From the NCBI RefSeq assembly GCF_000308595.1, contig NZ_BAGA01000065.1:95425-159424 (forward strand): a stretch of DNA of 64,000 nucleotides, read 5' to 3'. The translations under genes and the position numbers were made by a program. Shown here piece by piece: positions 31,499 through 40,922 of this stretch. The notes under the pieces are model-generated. The model did not search any database, was not told the origin of the DNA, and saw only the letters and a program-made list of their open reading frames with translations. The stretch comes from Nocardia higoensis NBRC 100133. Its GTDB lineage: Bacteria; Actinomycetota; Actinomycetes; Mycobacteriales; Mycobacteriaceae. Position 1 is the stretch's first letter; every line of letters begins with the position of its first letter.

Positions 31499-34324
31499 AT
31501 GACCGAACCGCGGATCGAGACCGAACAGGACGCCACCCGGCCGCTGCGCGACGACATCCGCTTCCTCGGCGGCGTGCTCGGCGAGACCATTCGCGACCAC
31601 GAGGGCCCCGAGGTGTTCGACCTCATCGAACGGGTGCGCGTGGAAGCGTTCCGGGTGCGCCGCGAGGAGGTCGGACGCAGCGCCGTGGCGCAGATGCTGC
31701 GCGATGTCGACATCGCCGTGGCGCTGCCGCTGATCCGCGCCTTCACCTACTTCGTCCTGCTGGCCAACCTCGCCGAGGACATCCAGCGCGATCGCCGCCG
31801 CGCCGTGCACGTCGCCGCGGGGGAGGCGCCGCAGGATTCCTCACTGGCCGCCACCTACAACAAGCTGGACGCCGCCGCACTCGACGCGGGCACGGTGGCC
31901 GATCTGCTGTCGGATGCGCTGGTCTCGCCGGTCATCACCGCCCACCCCACCGAGACGCGTCGCCGCACCGTCTTCGACGCGCAGGCCAGGATCACCGAGC
32001 TGATGCGCCGGCGGCAGTGGGTCAACGACCCGCGCGAACGCGCCGAGGTCGAACTCGGCATCCGCAGGCAGGTGCTCTCGCTGTGGCGGACGGCGTTGAT
32101 CAGGTTGGCGCGCTTGCGCATTCAGGACGAGATCGCCGTCGGACTGCGCTACTACGATCTCACCTTGTTCGATGTCATCCCGGCCATCAATGCCGAGGTG
32201 CGTGCCGCCCTGCGCGCCCGCTGGCCGCAGGCGGAGCTGCTCGATCGCCCGATCCTGCGTCCGGGCTCGTGGATCGGCGGCGACCGCGACGGCAATCCGT
32301 TCGTCACCGCCGATGTGGTCCGGCACGCCGCGAGTCAGGCCGCGAGCGTGGCCTTCGGCCGGTATCTGCGCGAACTGGTGGAGCTCGAGAAGACCCTCTC
32401 CCAGTCGGCCCGGCTGGTATCGGTGACGCCCGAGGTCGAGGCCCTGTCGGCGGCCGGTTACCCGGACCCCGCCACCTACAGCGACGAGCCGTATCGCCGT
32501 GCGCTGCATCGCATCAGGGTCCGCCTGTCCGCCGCCGCCGAACGCGCCCTCGGCGCCGCCCTGCCGAACTCGGCGACCGGCCCGGACCCCGAGCCGTACC
32601 CGGGGCCCCGCGAATTCCTCACCGACCTCGAGGCGATCGACGCCTCCCTGCGCGCCTCCCGTGACGATCTGCTGGCCGACGACCGGCTGGCGGCGCTGCG
32701 GCACGCGGTGGAGACCTTCGGCTTCCATCTGCAAGGTCTGGACATGCGGCAGAACTCCGAGGTCCACGAACAGGTGGTCGCGGAACTTCTGGCGTGGGCG
32801 GGCGTGCACCCCGCCTACGCCGACCTCGACGAGGACGCCAGGGTCGAGCTCCTCGCCGCCGAATTGCGCACCCGGCGACCGTTGCTCGGCCCGCACGCGC
32901 GGCTGGGGGACGTGGCGGAGAAGGAGATCGGCATCGTCCGCGCGGCTGCGAGCGTGGTCGACACCTTCGGCCCCGAGGCCGTGCCGAACTACATCATCAG
33001 CATGTGCACCTCGGTCAGCGACATGCTCGAGGCAGCGCTGCTGTTGAAGGAAGGTGGCCTGCTCGACCCGGGTGCGAGCGTCCGGCCGGTGGGTCGCGCG
33101 GGCGACGGTGACGCGGGCGCGGACAGCCCGTCCGCGTCCGGACCGCGCTGCTCGGTGAACATCGTGCCGTTGTTCGAGACGATCGAGGATCTCGCGGCGG
33201 GTGCCGCCACGCTGTCCGCGGCGCTGGAGGTGCCCGTCTACCGGGATCTCGTCGCGGCGGCGGGCATGCGCCAGGAGGTGATGCTCGGGTATTCGGACTC
33301 CAACAAGGACGGCGGATACCTGGCCGCGAATTGGGCGCTGTACCGCGCCGAACTGGATCTGGTCGAGGTCGCGCGCAAGACGGGCATCAGATTGCGGCTG
33401 TTCCACGGCCGCGGCGGCACGGTCGGCCGCGGCGGCGGGCGTAGCTACGACGCCATCCTCGCCCAGCCGGCGGGCGCGGTGCGCGGCGCGCTTCGGCTCA
33501 CCGAACAGGGCGAGGTGATCGCCGCGAAGTACGCCGAAGCCGGTGCGGCACATCGAAATCTGGAGTCGCTGATCGCGGGCACCCTGGAATCGACCCTGCT
33601 CGACGTGGAGGGCCTCGGGGCCGATGCCGAACCCGCCTACGAGCTGATGGACGATCTCGCGGCGCGGGCGCGGGCCGCCTACTCGCGCCTGGTGCACGAG
33701 ACTCCCGGCTTCGTGGAGTACTTCCGGCAGTCCACCCCGATCGCCGAGGTCGGCGATCTCAATATCGGCAGTCGGCCCGCTTCCCGCAAGCCCACCAACT
33801 CGGTCGGCGATCTGCGGGCGATTCCGTGGGTGATGTCGTGGAGCCAAGCCCGGGTCATGTTGCCCGGCTGGTACGGCACCGGCGCCGCACTGGAGGAATG
33901 GGTCGGTGACGACCCGCAACGGCTGTCCCGCCTGACCGAGCTCTATCGGCGCTGGCCGTTCTTCAACACGGTGCTGTCGAACCTGGCGCAGGTGATGGCC
34001 AAGAGCGATCTTGCCATCGCCGCCCACTACGCCGAACTCGTCGACGACGTGGATCTGCGCGACCGGATCTTCGGCATGATCACCGAGGAACACGCCCGCA
34101 CATTGCGGATGCACGCCGCCATCACCGGCCACGATCAGCTCCTCGCCGACAACCGGTCGCTGGCCGAGTCGATCCACAACCGCTTCCCCTACCTCGAACC
34201 CCTCAATCAGATGCAGGTGGAACTCCTGCGCAGGCTCCGCTCGGGCGAAGACACCGAGTTGGTCAAACGCGGCATCCTGCTGACCATGAACGGCTTGGCG
34301 ACAGCCCTGCGCAACTCGGGGTAG
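31499..34324 (+). CDS. ppc: Phosphoenolpyruvate carboxylase
   Basis: 941 residues from ATG 31499. Catalyses PEP + HCO3- to oxaloacetate, an anaplerotic step feeding aspartate and arginine synthesis. Signatures: [13 protein letters not shown] (catalytic His), [25 protein letters not shown] (second signature), [13 protein letters not shown] and a C-terminal [13 protein letters not shown]. There is a longer than usual Gly/Asp-rich insert around [17 protein letters not shown]. It ends 4 bases before the next gene, so the two are probably co-transcribed. Confidence 0.97.
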   Translation: MTEPRIETEQDATRPLRDDIRFLGGVLGETIRDHEGPEVFDLIERVRVEAFRVRREEVGRSAVAQMLRDVDIAVALPLIRAFTYFVLLANLAEDIQRDRRRAVHVAAGEAPQDSSLAATYNKLDAAALDAGTVADLLSDALVSPVITAHPTETRRRTVFDAQARITELMRRRQWVNDPRERAEVELGIRRQVLSLWRTALIRLARLRIQDEIAVGLRYYDLTLFDVIPAINAEVRAALRARWPQAELLDRPILRPGSWIGGDRDGNPFVTADVVRHAASQAASVAFGRYLRELVELEKTLSQSARLVSVTPEVEALSAAGYPDPATYSDEPYRRALHRIRVRLSAAAERALGAALPNSATGPDPEPYPGPREFLTDLEAIDASLRASRDDLLADDRLAALRHAVETFGFHLQGLDMRQNSEVHEQVVAELLAWAGVHPAYADLDEDARVELLAAELRTRRPLLGPHARLGDVAEKEIGIVRAAASVVDTFGPEAVPNYIISMCTSVSDMLEAALLLKEGGLLDPGASVRPVGRAGDGDAGADSPSASGPRCSVNIVPLFETIEDLAAGAATLSAALEVPVYRDLVAAAGMRQEVMLGYSDSNKDGGYLAANWALYRAELDLVEVARKTGIRLRLFHGRGGTVGRGGGRSYDAILAQPAGAVRGALRLTEQGEVIAAKYAEAGAAHRNLESLIAGTLESTLLDVEGLGADAEPAYELMDDLAARARAAYSRLVHETPGFVEYFRQSTPIAEVGDLNIGSRPASRKPTNSVGDLRAIPWVMSWSQARVMLPGWYGTGAALEEWVGDDPQRLSRLTELYRRWPFFNTVLSNLAQVMAKSDLAIAAHYAELVDDVDLRDRIFGMITEEHARTLRMHAAITGHDQLLADNRSLAESIHNRFPYLEPLNQMQVELLRRLRSGEDTELVKRGILLTMNGLATALRNSG

Positions 34325-34328
34325 GGCG

Positions 34329-35600
34329 ATGATCGACAACGCCGCGGTCGCCGCCCTCGCCGATCGCGTGCTCGGCCCCGAACACAAGAGCCTGCCGCCT
34401 GCGGCATGGGGTCGCACCGCACGCGAATTCCTCTCCACCGCACCCGAACTCGCGGAGTTCCAGACTCCGCTGCTGACCCTCGACCGCGCCGCGCTCGCCC
34501 ACAACGCGACGGTGATGGGGGAGTGGGCGGGCCGGGCCGGGGTGCGTCTGGCCCCGCACGGCAAGACCACGATGGCCCCGCAATTGTGGGCAGACCAGCT
34601 GGCGGCGGGCTGCTGGGCCATCACCCTCGCCACCGGCTGGCAGGTCCAGCTGGCCCGCGCGTTCGGGGTGCGCCGGATCGTGCTGGCCAACAGCCTGCTC
34701 GACCGGAGCGCACTGCACTGGCTGGCCGGCGAGCTCGCCCGCGACCCGGATTTCGAGTTCTACTGCTGGGTGGAGGACCCGGCCGGGGTGGACATCATGG
34801 ACCGCTGCCTGGCGGACGTGCCCGAGCCCGTCGAGGTGGGCGTCGTCGTCGAACTCGGCGCCCCCGGCGGCCGCACCGGCCTGCGCTCGGTGGCCGACGC
34901 CCACCGCCTCGCCGAAGCCGTGCGACGCTCCCGACACCTGCGTCTGGCGGGCGTCGGCGGTTACGAGGCCGCCCTGGCGGCCGACCGGGAGCCGCCGAGC
35001 CTGCGGAAGGTGGCCCATTACCTCACCGAACTGGCCCGCCTGCATCATGAACTCGCCGATTCCGGCGGCTATCCCGGACCCGCGATCGTCACCGCGGGCG
35101 GCAGCGCCTACCAGGATCTCGTGATCGATCACCTCGCCGGACTGGCCGACGAAACCGGCGCACGCGGTGTGCCCACCACGGTAGTCCTGCGCTCCGGCGC
35201 CTATCTCGTCCACGACGACGGCTTCTACGCGGGCATCTCGCCACTCGCTCCCGACCGCGCCCCGCGCACGTTGCTGCCCGCCATGCACGGCTGGGCGCGG
35301 GTGCTCTCGGCTCCCGAACCCGGCCTCGCCCTTCTGGACGGCGGCAAGCGCGACTTCCCGTACGACCTGGGAATGCCGGTGCCGCAGAGGATTCCGGGAG
35401 CAACGATCAGCGCGTTCAACGACCAGCACGCCTTTCTCCGCCTGCCCGCCGACACCGCGGGCCCGCCGATCGGCTCGATTCTGCGGCTCGGCCTGTCACA
35501 CCCCTGTACGGCCTTCGACAAATGGCGCCTGATTCCCGTCGTCGACGACACCTCCGCGCCCCAACCGGTGGTCGTCGACCTCGTCCACACCTTCTTCTGA
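34329..35600 (+). CDS. PLP-dependent amino acid deaminase / D-serine dehydratase-like (DSD1 fold)
   Basis: 423 residues. An alanine-racemase-type TIM barrel carries the PLP lysine in APHGKTTMAP (Lys79). The C-terminal domain ends with a metal-binding pair His391/Cys393 in LGLSHPCTAFDKW, as in zinc-dependent D-serine dehydratases and D-threonine aldolases. It should deaminate or cleave a hydroxy amino acid; which one is not decidable. Four bases separate it from ppc. Confidence 0.85.
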   Translation: MIDNAAVAALADRVLGPEHKSLPPAAWGRTAREFLSTAPELAEFQTPLLTLDRAALAHNATVMGEWAGRAGVRLAPHGKTTMAPQLWADQLAAGCWAITLATGWQVQLARAFGVRRIVLANSLLDRSALHWLAGELARDPDFEFYCWVEDPAGVDIMDRCLADVPEPVEVGVVVELGAPGGRTGLRSVADAHRLAEAVRRSRHLRLAGVGGYEAALAADREPPSLRKVAHYLTELARLHHELADSGGYPGPAIVTAGGSAYQDLVIDHLAGLADETGARGVPTTVVLRSGAYLVHDDGFYAGISPLAPDRAPRTLLPAMHGWARVLSAPEPGLALLDGGKRDFPYDLGMPVPQRIPGATISAFNDQHAFLRLPADTAGPPIGSILRLGLSHPCTAFDKWRLIPVVDDTSAPQPVVVDLVHTFF

Positions 35601-35763
35601 CGCCGATGCCCGCGTCTCGATCACGGCCGATCGATACGTGGTCGGCCGATACGTGGCGGATCCGCGCCCCGAACCCGCGCGGCGATGGCCGGCGCGCGTC
35701 GGTCGGCCGACCTCCGCCTCAGTGCGCCGGCGTTCAGTGGGCCGGTGCGTAGTGCCCGAGCCG

Positions 35764-36309
35764 TCAGCCGAGCAGAGCGCGCACGATCCGCTCCAGGTCC
35801 GGCTTCGGATCGAAGCCGTCGGCACCGGACACCGCCGCCCGCAGCGTCACCCCGTCGAGGTAGTCGACCAGCAGCGCGGCCGCGGACTCGTCGCGTCCGG
35901 CGCCACGCACCAGCTCGCCCGCCCACGCGGTCAGCCGCTGCCGTCCGCGCAGCACGGACTCGTGCGGTCCGTCGGCGCGGGCGTCGAGGAACAGCGTGTA
36001 GCGGGCCAGGGTGCGCGTGCGGTCGGTGGTGACGGCGTGGCGGACGAAGGCGGCCATGGTCTCGATGAGCTGGTCGACCGTGCCGGGAGCCGGGACGCGG
36101 CTCAGCGCGGCCCAGTCGAGGTGGTCGCGCTCCTCCAGGCGCTCGGCTATTCCGCTGAGCAGGGCGTCGCGGGTGCGGAAGTAGTTGGAGGACGAGCCGG
36201 CCGGGAGCCCGGCGGCCTCGTCGACCGCTCGATGGGTCAGGGCACGCGAACCCCGCGTACCGAGCAGGTCGATGGCGGCGTCGAGGAGTCGTTCGCGGGT
36301 GGTCGGCAC
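35764..36309 (-). CDS. TetR-family repressor
   Basis: 181 residues. N-terminal helix-turn-helix: TRERLLDAAIDLLGTRGSRALTHRAVDEAAGLPAGSSSNYF, followed by a helical ligand-binding domain. Divergent from the FAD monooxygenase gene, with an unusually rich palindromic operator array (36318-36372) in the 112-base gap. It therefore most likely represses both itself and the monooxygenase. Confidence 0.93.
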   Translation of the reverse strand: MPTTRERLLDAAIDLLGTRGSRALTHRAVDEAAGLPAGSSSNYFRTRDALLSGIAERLEERDHLDWAALSRVPAPGTVDQLIETMAAFVRHAVTTDRTRTLARYTLFLDARADGPHESVLRGRQRLTAWAGELVRGAGRDESAAALLVDYLDGVTLRAAVSGADGFDPKPDLERIVRALLG

Positions 36310-36317
36310 GCAGCGAT

Positions 36318-36372
36318 ACTACGCCGGTAGTGATCGCCACTACAGATGTTGTATCTGTACTACGGAAGTAGT
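36318..36372. promoter_or_regulatory. TetR operator array (ACTAC/GTAGT half-sites)
   Basis: Nested perfect palindromes: ACTAC-GCCG-GTAGT (36318-36331), GTAGTG-ATCGC-CACTAC (36327-36343), TACAGAT-GTTGT-ATCTGTA (36341-36359) and ACTAC-GGAA-GTAGT (36359-36372). The two ACTAC-N4-GTAGT sites have centres 41 bases apart, about four helical turns. They fill the gap between tetR and the monooxygenase gene. Confidence 0.8.
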
Positions 36373-36421
36373 AGTTTCGGACCGTGGCCGTACAGTGGCC
36401 CTCACGGACTGGAGAAGCGAT

Positions 36422-37522
36422 ATGCCCGAGTTGACCGTCGTCGGCGCCGGAATCGGCGGCTTGGCGACCGCGATCGCGTTCACCCGGATCGGCTGGCAGG
36501 TGGAGGTGCTCGAACGCGCGCCCGCACTCACCGCCCCGGGTGCGGGACTGTCCCTGTGGCCCAATGCCTTACGGGCGCTCGACGCGCTCGGGATCGGTGA
36601 CCGGGTGCGCGCCCGCGCCCGCGAGGACGGCTCCGCCGGTATCCGCGACAGTCGCGGCGCCTGGCTGTCGAGGTTCGACGTGCCGGCGCTGCAGGCCCGC
36701 TACGGCCTGCCCATCGTGGTGCACCGCGCGGATCTGCTCGACATCCTGCGCGCCGCCGTCCCGGCCGGCTCGATCCGCACCGGCATCACCGTGACCGAAG
36801 CCGGCATCGACGGTACCGTCACGCACTCGGCGGGCGAATCCCGCGCCGACCTGGTCGTCGGCGCCGACGGCATCAACAGTGTCGTGCGCCGCGCCGTGGC
36901 GGGCACGGTCGCCCCGGTCTACGCCGGCTATACCGCCTGGCGGGTGATCGTCACCCCTACCCGCCCGATCGCCGCCCTCGGCGAAACCTGGGGTCGCGGG
37001 CTGCGCTTCGGCTATGCCGCTCTCGCCGACGACCGCGTCTACTGCTTCGGCGCCGCGAACAAACCCGAGGGTGCGCCGAGCGCGGGCCTTCCCGAACTGC
37101 GCGATGTGTTCGGCGGCTGGCACGACCCCATCCCCGCGCTGCTCGCCGACGCCGACCCGGCCGCGGTCCTGCATCACGACATCTATCGCCTGCCGAATCT
37201 GAAGTCCTTCGTCTCCGGCCGCATCGCCCTGCTCGGCGACGCCGCCCACGCGATGAGCCCCGATCTCGGCCAGGGTGCTTGCCAGGCGCTCGAGGACGCC
37301 GTCGTCCTCGCCCGCATCGCGAAGAATTCCGGTGACCTCACCGAATACGACCGTCTGCGCCGCCCGCGCACCAGGATGATCGCCGCCAGATCCGCCCGGC
37401 TCGGCGCCGTGGGTCAGCTCTCCGCCCGGCCCGTCGTCGCCGCCCGCGACGCGGTCATGCGCCTGACCCCTTCTTCGGCCCAGTTCCGTGTTCTCGCGAC
37501 GATTCTCGATTGGCGACCCTGA
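36422..37522 (+). CDS. FAD-dependent class A monooxygenase
   Basis: 366 residues from ATG 36422 (CTGGAGAAGC upstream). FAD motifs: GAGIGGLATAIAF (GxGxxG), the DG motif VVGADGINSVVRR and the GD motif IALLGDAAHAMSPDLGQGACQALED. It resembles aromatic hydroxylases, urate hydroxylase and tetracycline-modifying (TetX-like) enzymes. The substrate is unknown. Controlled in all likelihood by the divergent TetR repressor, so its substrate may be the TetR ligand (inference). Confidence 0.92.
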   Translation: MPELTVVGAGIGGLATAIAFTRIGWQVEVLERAPALTAPGAGLSLWPNALRALDALGIGDRVRARAREDGSAGIRDSRGAWLSRFDVPALQARYGLPIVVHRADLLDILRAAVPAGSIRTGITVTEAGIDGTVTHSAGESRADLVVGADGINSVVRRAVAGTVAPVYAGYTAWRVIVTPTRPIAALGETWGRGLRFGYAALADDRVYCFGAANKPEGAPSAGLPELRDVFGGWHDPIPALLADADPAAVLHHDIYRLPNLKSFVSGRIALLGDAAHAMSPDLGQGACQALEDAVVLARIAKNSGDLTEYDRLRRPRTRMIAARSARLGAVGQLSARPVVAARDAVMRLTPSSAQFRVLATILDWRP

Positions 37523-37575
37523 CATCTCGCAATTGCGGCCGGTAATCGACCGCAATCGTGCCTAGCGTGCCATCC

Positions 37576-38268
37576 ATGACCCTCCGAGAAGAGATACGCC
37601 CTTTTCGCATCGACATCCCCCAGGACCGCATCGACGATCTGCACCGGCGGCTGGCCCATACGCGATGGCCAGGGGAGTCCGCCGCGGGCTGGGAGAAAGG
37701 CACTCCGGTGTCGTATCTGCGGGCGCTCGCGCAGTACTGGCGCGACGGATTCGATTGGCGCGCGATCGAATCCGATCTCACGGAGGACCGCGCGAAGCTG
37801 GAGGTCCTCACCGGCGCGGAGAGCTTCACCCACTACGGCTACGCGGCGGTGCAATCCGGTCGCCCCGGCACTCTCGCCGTGGCCATGCACGATTCCCCCG
37901 CCGGGCTGCTCGCCTGGATCGCCGATATGTATCACCGCTGGACCGATCCCGCGATCACCCTGCCCGAGGACGCGGTCGGCCGCGACGCGTTGCTCACCGA
38001 TGTCCGCCTGTACTGGTTCACCGGCTGCTTCTCCTCCTCCATCCGCCTCTACGGCGAAGGCGAGGCATGGGGCGCGGCCCCCGGACCCTCCGGTGTCCCC
38101 ACCGCGGCGGCCGTCTTCCCCGGCGACACGTCCATCCGCGCGATCGCGGAGCGCAGGCACACGATCGTCCGCTGGACCGAGTACGACCGCGGCGGCCATT
38201 TCGCGGCCCTGGAGGCGCCCGACCTGCTGGTCGACGACATCCGTGCGTTCTTCCGATCACTGCGCTGA
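37576..38268 (+). CDS. Epoxide hydrolase family remnant lacking the nucleophile region
   Basis: 230 residues instead of about 380-400. The N-terminal EHN domain is normal (IRPFRIDIPQDRIDDLHRRLAHTRWPGE), and so is the C-terminal part (GYAAVQSGRPGTLAVAMHDSPAGLLAWIADMYHRW, with the catalytic-His region RGGHFAALEAPDLL, His208). The stretch that should carry HGWPG and the catalytic Asp (GGDWG-type) is absent after about residue 66, an in-frame loss of roughly 150 residues. Hydrolase activity is not expected. It may be a pseudogene. Its stop codon begins a perfect terminator stem. Confidence 0.75.
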   Translation: MTLREEIRPFRIDIPQDRIDDLHRRLAHTRWPGESAAGWEKGTPVSYLRALAQYWRDGFDWRAIESDLTEDRAKLEVLTGAESFTHYGYAAVQSGRPGTLAVAMHDSPAGLLAWIADMYHRWTDPAITLPEDAVGRDALLTDVRLYWFTGCFSSSIRLYGEGEAWGAAPGPSGVPTAAAVFPGDTSIRAIAERRHTIVRWTEYDRGGHFAALEAPDLLVDDIRAFFRSLR

Positions 38269-38294
38269 CGGCCGGGCGCCTCGCCCGGCCGTCA
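38266..38294. terminator. Terminator after epoxide hydrolase remnant
   Basis: A perfect 13-bp stem TGACGGCCGGGCG (38266-38278) with its complement (38282-38294) and a 3-base loop. The left arm starts with the stop codon itself. It lies between converging genes. Confidence 0.7.
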
Positions 38295-38312
38295 GCGCCG
38301 CCCGGCTTCGAC

Positions 38313-38954
38313 CTACTTCCGCCAGAAGATGTGGTGCGTCACGCCGCTCGGACTGGGCACCTTCTCGAGGTGGAAGCGATCGGTCAGTTCCTCGGGGGAT
38401 TCCCAGAGCTTCAGCCCGGAGCCGAACTCGATCGGCGAGACCGCCACGTGCAGGGTGTCGACGAGGTCGGCGTCGAGGAACTCCCGAATCGTGGTGACGC
38501 CGCCGCCGAGCCGCACGTCCTTGCCCTGCGCGGCCTCCTTCGCCCGGACCAGGACGGCGGCCGGGTCCTCGTCGACGAAATGGAAGGTGGTGTCGGAGAG
38601 GGTGATCGACGGCCGGGGGTGGTGGGTCAGGACGAACACCGGGGTGTGGAAGGGCGGCTGCTCGCCCCACCAGCCCTGCCATGCGTGGTCCTGCCACGGT
38701 CCGCGCTGCGGTCCGAACTTGTTGCGGCCCATGATCTCGGCGCCGATATTGTTCGCGAAGTCCCGGGTGAAGTAGTCGTCGAGCCCGCGGCTGCCGCCGG
38801 GATCGGTGCGGTTGGGCCAACTGGCGGTGGCGCCCGCCCAGGCGAGCATGGCGCCGGGGTCGAGGCCGAACGGGGTGTCGAGGCTCTGGTCCTTCCCGGC
38901 GGCGATGCCGTCGCTCGAGACGTTGAAATTCTGGACTCGCAGTAGTTGTGGCAC
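38313..38954 (-). CDS. Dihydrofolate reductase-family (RibD C-terminal-like) protein
   Basis: 213 residues from GTG 38954, chosen because AGGAG lies six bases upstream; ATG 38969 lacks a ribosome site. The fold is that of the DHFR/RibD C-terminal family: LLRVQNFNVSSDGIAAG, EIMGRNKFGP, VFVLTHHPRPSI and GGGVTTIREFLDADLVDTLHVAVSP. These proteins usually bind NADPH; the substrate is unknown. Divergent from the HEAT-repeat gene. Confidence 0.85.
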   Translation of the reverse strand: MPQLLRVQNFNVSSDGIAAGKDQSLDTPFGLDPGAMLAWAGATASWPNRTDPGGSRGLDDYFTRDFANNIGAEIMGRNKFGPQRGPWQDHAWQGWWGEQPPFHTPVFVLTHHPRPSITLSDTTFHFVDEDPAAVLVRAKEAAQGKDVRLGGGVTTIREFLDADLVDTLHVAVSPIEFGSGLKLWESPEELTDRFHLEKVPSPSGVTHHIFWRK

Positions 38955-39059
38955 TCGCTTCTCCTGCATCGTGACGAGGGTTGTCGTAGTGCAGACGACG
39001 CAGCCCCGGCGAATTCATCGCTGTGCCACCGGCGATCCGCGCCCGCTGCCGGCAGTTGA

Positions 39060-39078
39060 CCTTGACACGATGTCAAGG
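39060..39078 (+). promoter_or_regulatory. MerR-type operator upstream of HEAT/MerR pair
   Basis: CCTTGACA-CGA-TGTCAAGG is a perfect 19-bp palindrome 31 bases before the HEAT gene. A TTGACC precedes it and a CAATGG-like -10 follows, the stretched-spacer layout MerR proteins act on. The MerR encoded by the second gene is the likely binder. Confidence 0.65.
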
Positions 39079-39109
39079 ACTCCAATGGTCGGCGAAGGAG
39101 GTGGTTGTC

Positions 39110-39754
39110 GTGAACACAACCCCACATGGTCGGCTCGCCGACGCCCTGTCGGCGGCCGACTCGTCGGTCCGGCTGCGGGCTGCCCTGTCCGCGGGTACCG
39201 AGCCCGATCCCGGTCTGCTGGAGATCCTGATCGCCCGGTGCGGCGTCGAGCCGGATTTCTTCATCCGCGACATGCTGACCTGGGCGTTGTGCCGGCTGCC
39301 TGCCGACATCACGGTGCCGAGGCTGATCGAGGAGCTCGATTCCGCGATCGCGCAGGCGCGCAGCCAGGCGCTGCACACGCTGTCCAAGATCGGCGACCCG
39401 CGCGCCTGGCCGCCGGTCTCGGCGCGAGTACACGACGAGGACGACGAGGTGGCGCGCAGCGCGTGGCGAGCCGCGGTGGCGCTCGTGCCCGTGGGGGAGG
39501 AACTCGCACTGGCAACCGCGCTGGTGCCCGAACTCGGGCGGGGCGACCGGGACAGGCAACTGAGCCTGAGCCGCGCGTTCGCCGGACTCGGCGAGGTCGT
39601 CCTGTCCGTACTCGACGCGGTGGACACGCATCCCGATCCGCTCGTCCGCGCCCACGCGGAGGCGACCGGACAGCTCGTGCGCGACCCCGAGAGCAGCTTC
39701 ACCCTCTCGGTGGAGGTGGCCGAACGTGTCGTGATCGCGGGTCCGGACCACTGA
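39110..39754 (+). CDS. HEAT-repeat protein
   Basis: 214 residues from GTG 39110 (AAGGAGG nine bases upstream). Repeated helical pairs of HEAT type: VRLRAALSAG, FFIRDMLTWALCRLPAD, ARSQALHTLSKIGDP, EVARSAWRAAVAL. Such scaffolds mediate protein-protein contacts. It is followed after 11 bases by a MerR regulator that itself carries HEAT repeats, so the two proteins may interact or share ancestry (inference). Confidence 0.82.
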   Translation: MNTTPHGRLADALSAADSSVRLRAALSAGTEPDPGLLEILIARCGVEPDFFIRDMLTWALCRLPADITVPRLIEELDSAIAQARSQALHTLSKIGDPRAWPPVSARVHDEDDEVARSAWRAAVALVPVGEELALATALVPELGRGDRDRQLSLSRAFAGLGEVVLSVLDAVDTHPDPLVRAHAEATGQLVRDPESSFTLSVEVAERVVIAGPDH

Positions 39755-39765
39755 GAGGAGAGGCG

Positions 39766-40824
39766 ATGTTGATCGGCGAGGTCTCGCGGCGCTCCGGCGT
39801 CAGCACCCGCATGCTGCGCCACTACGACGCGGTAGGCCTGGTGCAGCCCACCGGGCGCACCTCGGGCGGCTACCGCGAGTACTCCGCCGACGACATCCGC
39901 CGCCTGCTGCACGTCGAGAGCCTGCGCACCCTCGGGCTCTCGCTGCAGGAGGTCAAGCGGGCGCTCGACGAGCCCGAGTTCACGCCCGCCGAGCTGGTGA
40001 CCGACCTCATCCGGCACACCCGCCTGCGGATCGCCGCCGAGGAGGAACTGCTCGCGAAGCTCGAGCGGGTCGACGCCGCCGCCCCGGCCGAGTGGGAGGA
40101 CGTGCTGCGCGTGGTCGCGCTGCTGCGCGCCCTGGAATCCGGTCACGCTCCGCGCCGTCAACAGGCGGTCCTGTCCGCGGACGCGCCCACCGCGCTGCCG
40201 ATCGATGCCCTGGTCGATGCCGTCCTGGCCGAGGACAACGCGGATGTGGCCGGGGCCTTGCGGTGGTCGCTGGCCAGGGCACGGGGGTATGGGCTCGAGG
40301 GTCTGGCCGCCGGACTGGACTCGGCATCGGTCGAGGTCCGGCGTCGCGCCGTCACCGCCATCGCCGAACTGCGCGTGGGCGAAGCGACGGAACTGCTGCG
40401 CGCGGCGCTCGGCGACGCGGATGCCACAGTCCGCGGGCGCGCGGCGCTGGCACTGGGCTCCCGCGGCGAGATCGACGCGCTGCCCGCCCTCCTGGCGATG
40501 GTCGTCGAGGGCCGAAGCGATGTCGAAGCGGCCGAAACGCTCGGCCTCCTGGCCGACATCGCGTCCGAGGCCGACATCGTCGCGTGCGTCTCGGGAGCGC
40601 TCGCCGGCGCCGAGGCCCCAGCCGTCCGGCTGCGCCTCACCCAGGCACTCGCGGAGATCCCCGGCCCGGCCGCGCGGCGCGTACTCGACGCCCTGACACA
40701 CGACGGCGACCGGGAGATCGCGGCCACCGCCACCGCGATCCTGACCCACCGGGACCGCGGACCACGACGGGAACGGCGCAACGGCCTGCGCGGTGATCCG
40801 CCGATGCCGGGCGGTGATACCTGA
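39766..40824 (+). CDS. MerR regulator fused to HEAT repeats
   Basis: 352 residues from ATG 39766 (AGAGGAGAGG). The N-terminal MerR winged helix (LIGEVSRRSGVSTRMLRHYDAVGL ... LSLQEVKRALDE) covers residues 1-70, followed by the dimer helix to about 125. Instead of a small effector domain, residues 150-330 form HEAT repeats (VEVRRRAVTAIAELRVGEA, ATVRGRAALALGSRGEID). This fusion is less common than the usual MerR architecture and pairs with the upstream HEAT gene. Confidence 0.88.
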   Translation: MLIGEVSRRSGVSTRMLRHYDAVGLVQPTGRTSGGYREYSADDIRRLLHVESLRTLGLSLQEVKRALDEPEFTPAELVTDLIRHTRLRIAAEEELLAKLERVDAAAPAEWEDVLRVVALLRALESGHAPRRQQAVLSADAPTALPIDALVDAVLAEDNADVAGALRWSLARARGYGLEGLAAGLDSASVEVRRRAVTAIAELRVGEATELLRAALGDADATVRGRAALALGSRGEIDALPALLAMVVEGRSDVEAAETLGLLADIASEADIVACVSGALAGAEAPAVRLRLTQALAEIPGPAARRVLDALTHDGDREIAATATAILTHRDRGPRRERRNGLRGDPPMPGGDT

Positions 40825-40922
40825 GCCACCGCCGGCAGCAGCTCCGCCGAGGTGACTTCCCACATCACCAGGAGCAGGTCACCCATCGCCGGGGCCGCAA
40901 CAGTCGCACGCGTATCCGTGTG

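Noticed and set aside
35633..35656. Direct repeat GATACGTGG twice, 15 bases apart
   Set aside because: It lies between two converging genes with no promoter to control; probably a chance local duplication.
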